From Bacteroidales bacterium (GTDB lineage Bacteria > Bacteroidota > Bacteroidia > Bacteroidales > UBA932): a stretch of 37,702 bases of DNA. The stretch is taken from positions 1-37,702 of the forward strand of contig JAQUYF010000015.1 in NCBI GenBank assembly GCA_028691975.1, written 5' to 3'. How positions within the stretch are numbered: the first letter of the stretch is position 1; each line of letters opens with the position of its first letter. The notes under the pieces are model-generated. The model saw only the letters and a program-made list of their open reading frames with translations. It ran no database searches and had not been told where the DNA came from. This document shows, piece after piece, positions 15,584-23,937 of the stretch. The position numbers and the translations under genes were made by a program.

Positions 15584-16831
15584 TTGCCTGAAGCAAAACA
15601 TAAGACTGCACCTGCATTTTACGGGAAAATCCCTATTGCAGAGATTTACTTCCATGGAACAGGCAATCTGAAACTGAAAAACCTCTACAGAATACTCACA
15701 TTTAAGCAGGACAGCGAGATCACATTTGAGGATCTGAGAAAGTCTCTTTTTGCGCTGTACGGTACAGGATACTTTTCTTCAAGCCTGTACAGGATAATAA
15801 AAAACGGAGATAAATACGACCTTCAGATTGATTGCACTCTCCTGCCTCTAAGTACATTTAATTTCGGTCTCAGATTTGACTCTTATGACTTCGGGGCATT
15901 TTATGCGAACGCACAGATTGTTCCATCTTTCTCCACAGAGTCCATGCTTGAAATCACTTCAAGGATATCGTTTGACCCATACATCTCAGCCGGCATATAC
16001 TATCTCAATCCATGGGTTGGACGTTTTGGAGTGTCTTACCAATACCGGCACGGGATAGTACGTTTGTTTAATGATGATGTCGTGGTTCCGGAAAACAGAT
16101 TTCACTGGAGCAGGTTTAAAGCTGATCTCGGCAATTTTCATTTTCATAATTTCAATTTTAGTATAAACGCAAGGTATGAAATATTTACTCCTGAAACCGA
16201 TCTGCTTATGTTAAACACTTATACTAATGAGAAAGAGAAATATATGATATACAATGCCAATGTGGAATATGATAACTTTACTGATGCCTATTTCCCGGAA
16301 AAAGGAGCACATTTTACGGCAAATTATCAGTATATTACCGATGATTGGGTCCATTACAAAGGGCATAACGGCTACCAGACACTTTTCTCGTCTTTTTCGG
16401 TTGTTGTTCCTATGGGACACAGATTTGCGCTGATACCTCAAATATTCGGACACGGATCAATTGGAACAGACGTTCCTTTCCCTTACCAAAATATGTTGGG
16501 AGGCCCTATTTCGGGAATTTATATGGATCAGCAAATGGCTTTTTACGGGATTGGTCCGCAAAAAATCATGGATAATCACTATGCTGCTGTTGCTCTGAAA
16601 GCTCGTGTCAGAATCGGTGAAAATCATTACATCTGGGCTGTCGCCAATGCTGCACACACTTCAGCTGACGTGAAAGACTTGCTCAATCTCAATGCGGGCT
16701 CAACATACTATGGCGGTGCCATCGGGTATTCTTACAAAACGCCATTCGGCCCACTTGAAATACTCTTTGACTACGGCAATCTGAAAAAGCGAAACATGGG
16801 CTTTTACATCAACATCGGCAAATACTTTTAG
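15584..16831 (+). CDS. BamA/surface-antigen-like barrel, C-terminal segment of the split gene
   Basis: This is the downstream open segment; its first ATG at 15584 is internal to the ancestral gene. It starts with a POTRA-like stretch (IPIAEIYFHGTGNLKLKNLYRIL and EDLRKSLFALYGTGYFSSSLYRI) and continues as 14-16 amphipathic strands ending LKKRNMGFYINIGKYF, with the terminal Phe expected of outer-membrane proteins. No signal peptide, no promoter and no ribosome-binding site precede it, so it is unlikely to be made in a useful form unless the TGA is read through. Confidence 0.7.
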   Translation: MPEAKHKTAPAFYGKIPIAEIYFHGTGNLKLKNLYRILTFKQDSEITFEDLRKSLFALYGTGYFSSSLYRIIKNGDKYDLQIDCTLLPLSTFNFGLRFDSYDFGAFYANAQIVPSFSTESMLEITSRISFDPYISAGIYYLNPWVGRFGVSYQYRHGIVRLFNDDVVVPENRFHWSRFKADLGNFHFHNFNFSINARYEIFTPETDLLMLNTYTNEKEKYMIYNANVEYDNFTDAYFPEKGAHFTANYQYITDDWVHYKGHNGYQTLFSSFSVVVPMGHRFALIPQIFGHGSIGTDVPFPYQNMLGGPISGIYMDQQMAFYGIGPQKIMDNHYAAVALKARVRIGENHYIWAVANAAHTSADVKDLLNLNAGSTYYGGAIGYSYKTPFGPLEILFDYGNLKKRNMGFYINIGKYF

Positions 16832-17133
16832 GCACAGCCTGCGCAAAGCTCCGACAACTCAAAGCGGCTGCGACTCAGATATCCTGCAACTTACAGTTAC
16901 CCGCAACGCAGAGCTCATGCAACTCAAAGCTACCGCAACATCGACACCGGAATTGCGGCTGCAGCGAGATTTCTCCTGCGAGGTTGCGGCTGCGACGAGA
17001 TGTCCCTTTCGGCGCTGACAAATGCGCCTCAAAGGACATTCTCGTCTCCGCCTACCTGAATCTCACTTCAACATGATTTCTATAGCGATGTTGCTGTAAC
17101 CGAGAAGCAACAATCTCATAGTGAATTAGAATT
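16832..17133. other. 302-bp convergent spacer without a gene, repeat-rich and structured
   Basis: No frame of protein-like composition is present. The stretch is richer in G+C than its neighbours and made of short recurring words such as CAACTCAAAGC (twice) and TTGCGGCTGC (twice, each followed by a GCGA or ACGAGAT sequence). It ends with a long imperfect hairpin at 16994-17046. The patatin/BamA-like gene ends on one side and the small lipoprotein gene on the other, so both point into it. Confidence 0.6.
16994..17046. repeat. Long imperfect inverted repeat between convergent genes
   Basis: The arms GACGAGA / TCTCGTC, TGTCC / GGACA, CTTT / AAAG and GGCGC / GCGCC pair in order around an 8-nt loop with one-base bulges, giving a stem of about 20 pairs. 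No T-tract follows on either strand, so it is not a classical intrinsic terminator, but it may block transcription from both sides or protect 3' ends. Confidence 0.65.
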
Positions 17134-17532
17134 CTATTTCTTCCGCAGGAAATGCCGATAGTCTGAACCGTAACTCCCTTTTGAACAAGTAGTGCCTTCT
17201 TTCTGCCAAGCCATCTCTTTATCATTAAGCAAGACTATATTATATGTAACATTTGAAAAATCAGACATTTGTGGATTAAGTGTCAACCTATCTCCTTCAA
17301 GAAGATAATAATGGTCTGTATCAGTCGTATTCCCGCTCAGGACATCGTATGTGTAAAGATGGTAAGCATTGTTGCCATAGAAAGTATATTCAACTGCCCC
17401 ATCCATACAAAAATCAGGATCGTCATAACATTCAGACCATTGGCCATTTAGCCTGTCTATCTGAACTTTTTCACAAGAAGATACAATTATGGCCAAAAGA
17501 ATAGCTCCAATAAAGTATATAATCTTTTTCAT
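17134..17532 (-). CDS. Small lipoprotein, possibly lipocalin-like
   Basis: 132 residues. The N-terminus is a lipoprotein signal with lipobox VSSC (Cys20). The rest is beta-rich: LNGQWSECYDD at the start, GAVEYTFYGNN, DRLTLNPQM and TYNIVLLNDKEMAWQKEG near the end, a pattern of strands resembling the small lipocalin-like domains common in Bacteroidales lipoproteins (inference). Three further Cys (about 34, 42 and 117) could form disulfides. It is preceded by a purine-rich AAAAAAGAGA just ahead of the ATG. Confidence 0.75.
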   Translation of the reverse strand: MKKIIYFIGAILLAIIVSSCEKVQIDRLNGQWSECYDDPDFCMDGAVEYTFYGNNAYHLYTYDVLSGNTTDTDHYYLLEGDRLTLNPQMSDFSNVTYNIVLLNDKEMAWQKEGTTCSKGSYGSDYRHFLRKK

Positions 17533-17656
17533 TCTCTTTTTTATTATGTAAACGCGAAAATAATGAAATACTGCTTGATCCTGACCTTATTTTCTGCGCG
17601 TCTGTGTCTGCGCTACACAAAAGCCAGACGCGTAGACCCGGACGCCAGGTAGACAC

Positions 17657-17688
17657 AAAAAAAGAGAGCCGGTTGGCTCTCTTTTTTT
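17657..17688. terminator. Bidirectional terminator downstream of tRNA-Leu
   Basis: A perfect 14-bp stem (A7-GAGAGCC / GGCTCTC-T7) with a GGTT loop. It has a T-tract on both strands and starts one base from the tRNA 3' end, so it terminates the tRNA transcript. Confidence 0.93.
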
Positions 17689-17689
17689 G

Positions 17690-17771
17690 TGCGGGCGAAG
17701 GGACTCGAACCCATACGCCTCTCGGCACCAGATCCTAAGTCTGGCTTGGCTACCAATTACAACACGCCCGC
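17690..17771 (-). tRNA. tRNA-Leu (anticodon UAG)
   Basis: An 82-nt cloverleaf: 7-bp acceptor stem GCGGGCG/CGCCCGC, D arm with TTGGTAG, anticodon stem CCAGA/TCTGG with anticodon TAG at 17735-17737, a variable arm of class II type, and the T loop GGTTCGAGTCC. The discriminator base is A and the CCA end is not encoded, so it must be added after transcription. Confidence 0.96.
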
Positions 17772-17786
17772 GCTGTTTTGGGACTG

Positions 17787-17817
17787 CAAAAGTACGTAAC
17801 TTTTTCAATCCCACAAA
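17787..17817 (-). promoter_or_regulatory. tRNA-Leu promoter
   Basis: TTTG (17814-17817), exactly 19 bp, TACTTTTG (17787-17794) on the minus strand, 15 bp ahead of the tRNA 5' end. Confidence 0.72.
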
Positions 17818-17843
17818 ACTTTTTTACTCGTACTGACGACTTT

Positions 17844-18599
17844 TTAGTAGCTGATTGCTATGCCGATAAAATCATCAGCCTTCAAAGCAGCACCACCAAT
17901 CAGACCGCCGTCGATATCCTTGCAGGCAAACAACTCTTTGGCATTTGAAGGCTTGCAACTGCCACCATACAGAATAACAGTCTCTTCGGCAACTTCGGCG
18001 CCAAATTTGTCAGCAACAAACTTTCTGATAAAAGCATGGATCTCCTGAGCCTGAGCAGAAGTGGCTGTAACACCTGTTCCGATAGCCCAAACAGGTTCGT
18101 AAGCGATTACTATATTTAACATATCTTCTGCAGTTACTTCGGAAAGCACCTCTGAAAGTTGCGTTCCAACCACCTTGAAATGATTACCGGCATTACGTTC
18201 TTCCAACTTTTCACCTACGCAAAAGATAGGTTTTATACCACTTTCCAAAGCCAATTTGATCTTATTTACCAGCTTGGCTGAAGTCTCGCCATAATATTGT
18301 CTTCTTTCAGAGTGACCTAAAATAGTATAAGCACATCCGGCATCTTTCAACATTGATACGGCCACCTCACCGGTATAAGCTCCTTTTGCCTCATCAGCAC
18401 AATTCTGAGCAGAAAGCGCAATCTTAGTGCCTTTGATAACATTACCTACGGAAACAAGATGTGTAAACGGCGGGGCAATAATCAGATTTACATCATTTGG
18501 TACTTCGCCCAATTTGGCAACAATGTTCTTAGCAAGTTCAACACCCTCGGCAACCGTAGTATTCATCTTCCAGTTACCGGCAACAATTTTCTTTCTCAT
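17844..18599 (-). CDS. tpiA: Triosephosphate isomerase
   Basis: 251 residues, full length. It interconverts dihydroxyacetone phosphate and glyceraldehyde-3-phosphate in glycolysis and gluconeogenesis. The catalytic residues are Lys11 (GNWKMN), His96 (LGHSERR) and Glu168 (AYEPVWAIGTG); the phosphate-gripping loop is VWAIGTGVTATSAQ, and GGSCKPSNA plus DGGLIGGAAL close the barrel. Its promoter at 18637-18667 is nested in the terminator of the upstream outer-membrane gene. Confidence 0.98.
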   Translation of the reverse strand: MRKKIVAGNWKMNTTVAEGVELAKNIVAKLGEVPNDVNLIIAPPFTHLVSVGNVIKGTKIALSAQNCADEAKGAYTGEVAVSMLKDAGCAYTILGHSERRQYYGETSAKLVNKIKLALESGIKPIFCVGEKLEERNAGNHFKVVGTQLSEVLSEVTAEDMLNIVIAYEPVWAIGTGVTATSAQAQEIHAFIRKFVADKFGAEVAEETVILYGGSCKPSNAKELFACKDIDGGLIGGAALKADDFIGIAISY

Positions 18600-18636
18600 A
18601 ATATTTGTTATTAATTCTTTACAGATTTTCGAGCCG

Positions 18637-18667
18637 CAAAATTATGAAAAAAAACGCAACAGCCAAA
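18637..18667 (-). promoter_or_regulatory. tpiA promoter
   Basis: TTTG (18664-18667), 19 bp, TAATTTTG (18637-18644) on the minus strand. The spacer contains the 3' arm and the T-tract of the preceding terminator. Confidence 0.72.
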
Positions 18668-18681
18668 GCGATTGCGTTTTT
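18647..18681 (-). terminator. Terminator of the outer-membrane receptor gene
   Basis: On the minus strand AAAACGCAA pairs with TTGCGTTTT around a loop of about 13 nt containing GCTTTGGC, followed by a run of eight T. It lies 22 bp after the stop of the outer-membrane gene. Confidence 0.82.
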
Positions 18682-18702
18682 ATTATAGCTCTAAAAAAAG
18701 GA

Positions 18703-21627
18703 TTATCTCATACCAGGGCCACCACCCATCGGGCCACCTGGTCCACCATGTCCACGCATACCCCCGCGTGGACCGCTGAAAGTACCGAAGCGATAAGTGA
18801 GACTCAATATAATATAACGTCCCAAAGTATTGTTCTGGACATCCTGCACATAGTTATCAGTTGTTGTTCTGTAAGTGTTTCTCGACTGATTAAGGATATC
18901 GTAAGCCTTCAGACTTACAGTCATCATATTCTTCAAAATAGATTTACTGATCTCGGCATTCCATACGAAAGTAGGCTCATTATAACCATCCTCATAACCG
19001 ATGTAGAAAGTATATCGACCGTCAGTAGAGATATTTACAATATTAGAAATAGTTGCGATAGCACTTGCTGTCACTCCATTTGTCCATGTTGCATTCACAT
19101 TCTTTGAAGAGACTGTGTACCAAGCCTGAGAATATCTTGCATTACCACCCAAGGTCAACTCTAAAATATTGTCACGATAGACAAACCGCATATTTTCCGA
19201 GAAGGATACAGTCTGATAATCATTTTCGGTATAGTTCGCAATATCCAGATAAGATGCAGGATCTTCGGAATCGATACCATCCTTCCCAACAAAGCTGACA
19301 CCGGAAGAGTAGCTACCGTTGGTAAAAGACATAAATGAGAATTTGCTCTTTGCAATCGGGGTATTGTACATAATGAAAGTACGTGCCGTGAAAGTACCTT
19401 TATCATTGTTCATTGGAACCGTGTACTGAACGCCACTGGCATCATACCAGCTTGCATTCACTATATTGCTCTGGTTGTATGTCACATCCAAGTTGACATT
19501 GAAAGAGGAATAGGTCTCCATCTTGGTTGTACGGTACATTGTATTCAATGTATGGGCAAATGAAGGATTCAAATTGGGATTACCGAGTGTAATATACTGA
19601 GGATTGGAATTATCGGCGACAGGCTGCATCTGAGTGATTGTAGGCTGAGTAGAACGCCCCCTGTATGCTAATCTCAACATCTTGTAATCGCTGAAATTAT
19701 AATCAAATCTTGCATTAGGAGCCCAGTTCAGCACATTCTGATCAATAGTAGTCTCCTTTCCGGCAACCTTTGTCACATTGATAGTCCTTGATGGTTGTGC
19801 GGTAGCACCCAACGTTACATTGTATTTCTCCTCCTGCTTCATGAAGTTGATACCTGCACGCTGAGAAGTATATTTGTTAACGATATCATTTGAATACTCC
19901 TCATCGAGCACATTGTACTCACCGTCTGCATTTTTATCGTATGTATATTTCTTGGAATCTGTCTTTCTGAAATTATAAGAGTAGGTCCCTTCAACAAAGA
20001 AGTTCTTGCCTAAAGGTTCGGTATATGAAATACGTCCTCCAATGCTTGAAGTTTTTGAATTAGAGTTGTATCGCTGATCTATCATAGTTCTGTCGCTAAA
20101 TACATCATCCGCATAAACATCTGTAACAGAATAATTTACTCCATCCAATTCATTGTTTGAGTATGAATAGTTGATATTGGCTGAAATTGTTCTTCCAGGC
20201 TTGCCGAGTCTCTGCCTTATCAGCAATCGGCCGCTTGCGGACTGAGAACTGTTATCACCTGAAGACAAGCTGTAACCGTCATTAACCTTTGATTTTACAC
20301 CTGCTGCAGAAGTATTGTCGGTGGCAAAATCAGATGTCTCTAAAAAATTACCGTAACCTATGTTAAACTGAGGTTCAAATAGAATTGAACTTGTTTTTGA
20401 TATCTTCCAATCGGCACGCGCACCTGCTCTGTGTCCGTATGTATTTGTCTCACTGTAACCGTCTTCAGTAGCATAGAGTGAACTGCCATCCTGTTTGAAT
20501 GTGGTCTTTGCAGTATTTTCTTCTACCACTTTTTCATTTCCGTTAAACAGGTAATTGCCGGTTATCTCAGACTTGTTGTCAAAAGTATGGCCACCGTTGA
20601 CACCTGCCATATATGAGGTAGAAATACCGTTGCCACGTCCGCCCATTCCACCCATACCGCCTCGCATACCACCTGATCTCATTCCACCCATCATGCTGCC
20701 TGCCAAGTCATTGAAGCCTCTGTTATTGGTATTGTTGATATTTCCGATAAAGGCAAGTTGATCCGATTCGGTAAATTTTGCAACCATGGCAGCGCCCTGA
20801 AATCTCAGGTCATTGTCGATAGCATTGCCATCTTCGTCCACACCGCGAAGGTCGCTACCCCCACCGCCCATGAGATTACCGAACCAGCCGTTCATCATGC
20901 CTTTTGCAACACTTAAATCTATAACAGTCTCTTCTTCACCGTCATCGATGCCGGTAAATTCAGCCTGTTCCGACTTTTTCTCAATAACCTTAACCTTATT
21001 GATGATCTTTGCAGGCAAGTTTTTACTGGCCAACTGTGGATCATCCAGGAAGAAGGTCTTGCCGTCAATAGTTATCTTACTGATAGTTTTACCATTAGCT
21101 GTGATAGAGCCGTCGGAAGAGACCTCTACGCCGGGAAGCTTCTTCAAAAGATCCTCCAACATATCATTGTCGGTGGTTTTAAAGGAAGCACTGTTAAACT
21201 CAATTGTATCTTTCTTTACTATAATCGGATTACCCACATCCGTCACAACAGCACTCTCCAACTGATTAAGCTGAACCTTCATTTTAATCTGCCCAAGATC
21301 CTCATTCTGTTCGAAAGTCATCTCTTTCTCAAAGTTCTCATATCCAAGCAGCTCGCCCTTAACCAAGTACTTTCCTTTCTTTATTCCTCTGATTGTCACC
21401 TTACCTTCCGCATCGGTCAAAGCGTAATTTGTTGCAGTCTTGCCTCCTTCGGGAGTCAGTGACACTGTCGCAAATGAGACGACCTCATTATTGGAGGCAT
21501 CTACCAGCTGTAACTTAAGAGTATATCCTCTTTGTTGAGCTTGAGGCATTGACGGAGTTTGTGCATTCAGGACTGAAGTTGCAAGCAGTAAAACTACTGC
21601 CGTTAATTTTAAAAATTTAGATATCAT
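18703..21627 (-). CDS. Outer-membrane TonB-receptor-like beta-barrel protein with Gly-rich tail
   Basis: 974 residues. A signal peptide ends at LNAQ; a carboxypeptidase-like regulatory (Ig-like) domain spans about 34-110 (YTLKLQLVDASNNEVVSFA, then LTDAEGKVTIRGIKKGKYL); a plug-like domain follows (about 125-230, with KTTDNDMLEDLLKKLPGVEV); the rest is a long barrel of the OMP_b-brl_3 kind. It lacks a SusD partner next door, so a polysaccharide role is not supported. Two unusual Gly/Met/Arg-rich stretches occur: one in a loop at about 310-335 and a 24-residue tail after the last barrel strand. The gene appears monocistronic, flanked by ruvC and by its own terminator. Confidence 0.88.
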   Translation of the reverse strand: MISKFLKLTAVVLLLATSVLNAQTPSMPQAQQRGYTLKLQLVDASNNEVVSFATVSLTPEGGKTATNYALTDAEGKVTIRGIKKGKYLVKGELLGYENFEKEMTFEQNEDLGQIKMKVQLNQLESAVVTDVGNPIIVKKDTIEFNSASFKTTDNDMLEDLLKKLPGVEVSSDGSITANGKTISKITIDGKTFFLDDPQLASKNLPAKIINKVKVIEKKSEQAEFTGIDDGEEETVIDLSVAKGMMNGWFGNLMGGGGSDLRGVDEDGNAIDNDLRFQGAAMVAKFTESDQLAFIGNINNTNNRGFNDLAGSMMGGMRSGGMRGGMGGMGGRGNGISTSYMAGVNGGHTFDNKSEITGNYLFNGNEKVVEENTAKTTFKQDGSSLYATEDGYSETNTYGHRAGARADWKISKTSSILFEPQFNIGYGNFLETSDFATDNTSAAGVKSKVNDGYSLSSGDNSSQSASGRLLIRQRLGKPGRTISANINYSYSNNELDGVNYSVTDVYADDVFSDRTMIDQRYNSNSKTSSIGGRISYTEPLGKNFFVEGTYSYNFRKTDSKKYTYDKNADGEYNVLDEEYSNDIVNKYTSQRAGINFMKQEEKYNVTLGATAQPSRTINVTKVAGKETTIDQNVLNWAPNARFDYNFSDYKMLRLAYRGRSTQPTITQMQPVADNSNPQYITLGNPNLNPSFAHTLNTMYRTTKMETYSSFNVNLDVTYNQSNIVNASWYDASGVQYTVPMNNDKGTFTARTFIMYNTPIAKSKFSFMSFTNGSYSSGVSFVGKDGIDSEDPASYLDIANYTENDYQTVSFSENMRFVYRDNILELTLGGNARYSQAWYTVSSKNVNATWTNGVTASAIATISNIVNISTDGRYTFYIGYEDGYNEPTFVWNAEISKSILKNMMTVSLKAYDILNQSRNTYRTTTDNYVQDVQNNTLGRYIILSLTYRFGTFSGPRGGMRGHGGPGGPMGGGPGMR

Positions 21628-21712
21628 ACAAATAAATTTATTCTATTTAAAGAAGCATTCGGATTTTAGACTTCCGAAAAAGCAAAAAGTTAAATCGAAA
21701 AAGAAATTAAGG

Positions 21713-22285
21713 TTACTTTTTAATACGTGACGGGTGTGCTTCCACGAAAGATTTCCAATTGGTTGAAGCACTTGTATCGGAAAGCGGACTGGTCAATTGA
21801 TAGAAGTGGCACATCGCGATAGCGAGAGCATCAGTCGCATCAAGAAACTTTGATTGCAGTTCCACATCCATCGTTTTGCTCAGTAAAACAGCAACTTGCT
21901 CCTTTGAAGCGGCTCCGCGACCTGTTATGGCCATTTTGACCTTGCGTGGAGCATACTCAAATATCGGTATCTGACGATAAAGCGCAGCAGTAATGGCAGC
22001 TCCCTGAGCGCGCCCGAGTTTAAGCATCACCTGAGGATTCTTTCCATAGAACGGCGCCTCAATTGCAAGATCATCAGGAGCATATTTGTCCATCAACTGT
22101 CCCACTTCCGTGAAAATGCGTTTCATCTTGACAAACTGATCTTTTTCTTTCCGAAGGTCAATCACTCCCATATCCACATAGTGGACCGACTTTTTATCAA
22201 CAAGAATGACCCCGTAGCCCAAAATATTGGTTCCGGGGTCAATTCCCATAATAACTCTCTGTACGTTAACCGTTGTTTCCTTCAT
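21713..22285 (-). CDS. ruvC: Crossover junction endodeoxyribonuclease RuvC
   Basis: 190 residues from the ATG at 22285 (the codon before it is TTG). It resolves Holliday junctions with RuvAB. The acidic active-site residues are Asp16 in GIDPGT, Glu in LAIEAPFYG, and the Asp pair in DATDALAIA. GRGAASKEQV and LGRAQGAA are further RuvC signatures. It lies 18 bp after serS and probably shares its transcript. Confidence 0.96.
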   Translation of the reverse strand: MKETTVNVQRVIMGIDPGTNILGYGVILVDKKSVHYVDMGVIDLRKEKDQFVKMKRIFTEVGQLMDKYAPDDLAIEAPFYGKNPQVMLKLGRAQGAAITAALYRQIPIFEYAPRKVKMAITGRGAASKEQVAVLLSKTMDVELQSKFLDATDALAIAMCHFYQLTSPLSDTSASTNWKSFVEAHPSRIKK

Positions 22286-22303
22286 CAAATCAACCTTAAT
22301 CGA

Positions 22304-23575
22304 TTAGTCGATTACATCGAAGCCGGTATATTTTCTGAGAACCTCAGGTACAATGATCTTTCCGTCTTTCTGATAATTCTCTATGATAGCGGCAAGAATA
22401 CGAGGCAAAGCAAGCGAACTGCCGTTTAAAGTGTGGGCGAGCTGCATTTTGCCATTGGCATCCTTATATCTGAGTTTCAGCCTATTAGCCTGATATGACT
22501 CAAAATTGGAAACAGAACTGACTTCAAGCCATCTCTGCTGTGCAGCAGAAAATACTTCAAAATCGTAAGTAATGGCAGATGTAAAACTCATATCCCCGCC
22601 ACACAGCCTCAGGATACGGTAAGGCAGCCCCAACTCCTGCACCAAAACCTCCACATGGGCAATCATGTCATCCAAAGCCCTGTACGAGTTATCAGGAAGC
22701 TCAAGGCGCACAATTTCGACTTTATCGAACTGATGCAGCCTGTTCAAGCCTCTGACATCTTTTCCGTACGAGCCTGCCTCGCGTCTCCAGCAAGGTGTAT
22801 ATGCAGTCATCTTTACAGGAAAATCGGACGGTTGCAGGATCACATCTCTGTAAATATTGGTAACAGGCACTTCTGCTGTAGGAATCATATAGAAATTGTC
22901 CAGATTTGCATGGTACATCTGCCCCTCCTTATCTGGAAGTTGGCCGGTACCGAAACCTGAAGCCTCATTTACCATATATGGAGGCTGATATTCGAGATAT
23001 CCGTCCTCTGTATTCTTTTCAAGAAAATATGATATCAAAGCCCTCTGAATCTTGGCACCTTTCCCCTTGTAAACAGGAAAACCTGCTCCGGTCAGCTTTA
23101 CTCCAAGATCGAAATCAATGATATCCAAATTCTTAACCAATTCCCAATGTGGCAAAGCATCAGGCCCCAACTCCGGAATCTGACCACCCATCTTCACAAC
23201 CACATTATCATCGGCACCTTTTCCTTTCGGGACCTGAGCACAAGGCAAATTAGGCAGCAGCACTACCAAATCCGTCAACTCCTTGCTATTCTTCTCCAAA
23301 TCGGCATCCAAATCCTTTGACTTCTCCTTCAAAGCGGCTACCTCTGCTTTCACATTTTCAGCCTCTGCTTTCTTCCCCTCTTTCATCAGACCGCCTATCT
23401 GCGCAGCCTTTACCTTCTGATCTGCAAGGCACGAATCCAACTCTCCCTGCATTGACCTTCTCGTCTTGTCTATATCAATAATCTTTGCTACTATCTCTTT
23501 CGCATCAAAATTCTTTACCGCAAGGCGCTCGATAACGAACTCCGGCTGCTCCCTTAAAAGTTTAAGTGTTAACAT
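22304..23575 (-). CDS. serS: Seryl-tRNA synthetase
   Basis: 423 residues from the ATG at 23575 (MLTLKLLREQPEFV); an upstream in-frame ATG at 23629 lies ahead of the promoter and would add a non-conserved extension. The N-terminal coiled-coil arm (about 25-105, alternating Lys/Glu) contacts the long variable arm of tRNA-Ser. Class II motifs: motif 2 TPCWRREAGSYGKD-RGL-RLHQF and motif 3 LNGSSLALPRILAAIIENYQ. It charges tRNA-Ser in the cytosol. Confidence 0.97.
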   Translation of the reverse strand: MLTLKLLREQPEFVIERLAVKNFDAKEIVAKIIDIDKTRRSMQGELDSCLADQKVKAAQIGGLMKEGKKAEAENVKAEVAALKEKSKDLDADLEKNSKELTDLVVLLPNLPCAQVPKGKGADDNVVVKMGGQIPELGPDALPHWELVKNLDIIDFDLGVKLTGAGFPVYKGKGAKIQRALISYFLEKNTEDGYLEYQPPYMVNEASGFGTGQLPDKEGQMYHANLDNFYMIPTAEVPVTNIYRDVILQPSDFPVKMTAYTPCWRREAGSYGKDVRGLNRLHQFDKVEIVRLELPDNSYRALDDMIAHVEVLVQELGLPYRILRLCGGDMSFTSAITYDFEVFSAAQQRWLEVSSVSNFESYQANRLKLRYKDANGKMQLAHTLNGSSLALPRILAAIIENYQKDGKIIVPEVLRKYTGFDVID

Positions 23576-23597
23576 TTTCTCTGATTTTAAAACGGCG

Positions 23598-23630
23598 CAA
23601 ATATACGAAAAAAAGAGCCACTCCTGCAAA
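23598..23630 (-). promoter_or_regulatory. serS promoter
   Basis: TTTG (23627-23630), 21 bp, TATATTTG (23598-23605) on the minus strand. The -33 box is the loop of the rpmA terminator hairpin, so the two elements share the same DNA. Confidence 0.62.
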
Positions 23631-23646
23631 GGAACGGCTCTTTTTT
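23608..23646 (-). terminator. Terminator after rpmA
   Basis: Stem GAGCC / GGCTC extended by an inner TCCT / AGGA pairing and outer A/T pairs, with seven T residues following on the minus strand. The other strand also carries a T-run, so it could act both ways. Confidence 0.85.
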
Positions 23647-23662
23647 ATCTTAAAGTGTCCGA

Positions 23663-23920
23663 CTACTCATTCGGTAATACCGAAACGTAAGATTTGTTGT
23701 CAGCCTTTTTCTTGAAAGTAACTACGCCATCAATTAAAGCAAAAAGAGTATGGTCTTTGCCCATTCCGACATTTGCTCCTGCATAATGAACTGTACCTCT
23801 TTGGCGAACCAAAATGTTGCCGGCTTTAGCCTGTTGGCTGCCGAACAATTTAATTCCTAAGCGTTTGCTGTGTGATTCACGGCCGTTCTTTGAACTACCT
23901 ACACCTTTCTTGTGTGCCAT
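23663..23920 (-). CDS. rpmA: 50S ribosomal protein L27
   Basis: 85 residues beginning [22 protein letters not shown], the L27 N-terminus that reaches the peptidyl-transferase centre. It starts directly with MAHKKG, with no cleavable N-terminal extension of the Firmicutes type. It follows rplU by 17 bp in the usual rplU-rpmA operon. Confidence 0.97.
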   Translation of the reverse strand: MAHKKGVGSSKNGRESHSKRLGIKLFGSQQAKAGNILVRQRGTVHYAGANVGMGKDHTLFALIDGVVTFKKKADNKSYVSVLPNE

Positions 23921-23937
23921 AATCTAATCTGTTTTAA

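Larger units (their letters stand above)
14573..16831 (+). pseudogene. Patatin phospholipase / BamA-like barrel gene split by an in-frame TGA
   Basis: Two open reading segments lie in the same frame and are separated only by the TGA at 15530-15532 (codon 320). Read through, the 752-codon frame gives the full known architecture: signal peptide, patatin domain, a linker, a POTRA-like segment and a C-terminal Omp85/surface-antigen barrel ending in phenylalanine. The residues around the stop read RSARLC-stop-DDLNALKKE, where relatives commonly have tryptophan, so a single TGG to TGA change explains the break. Other genes here end in TGA, so a general recoding is unlikely. It could be a recent nonsense mutation, a sequencing error, or local readthrough. 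It has its own promoter and would be functional if the codon were Trp. Confidence 0.8.

Noticed and set aside
17597-17656. Inverted words CGCGTCTG / CAGACGCG and GTGTCT / AGACAC beyond the tRNA terminator.
   Set aside because: Short arms with long loops and no T-tract; I could not assign a role, and a chance or remnant structure is as likely.
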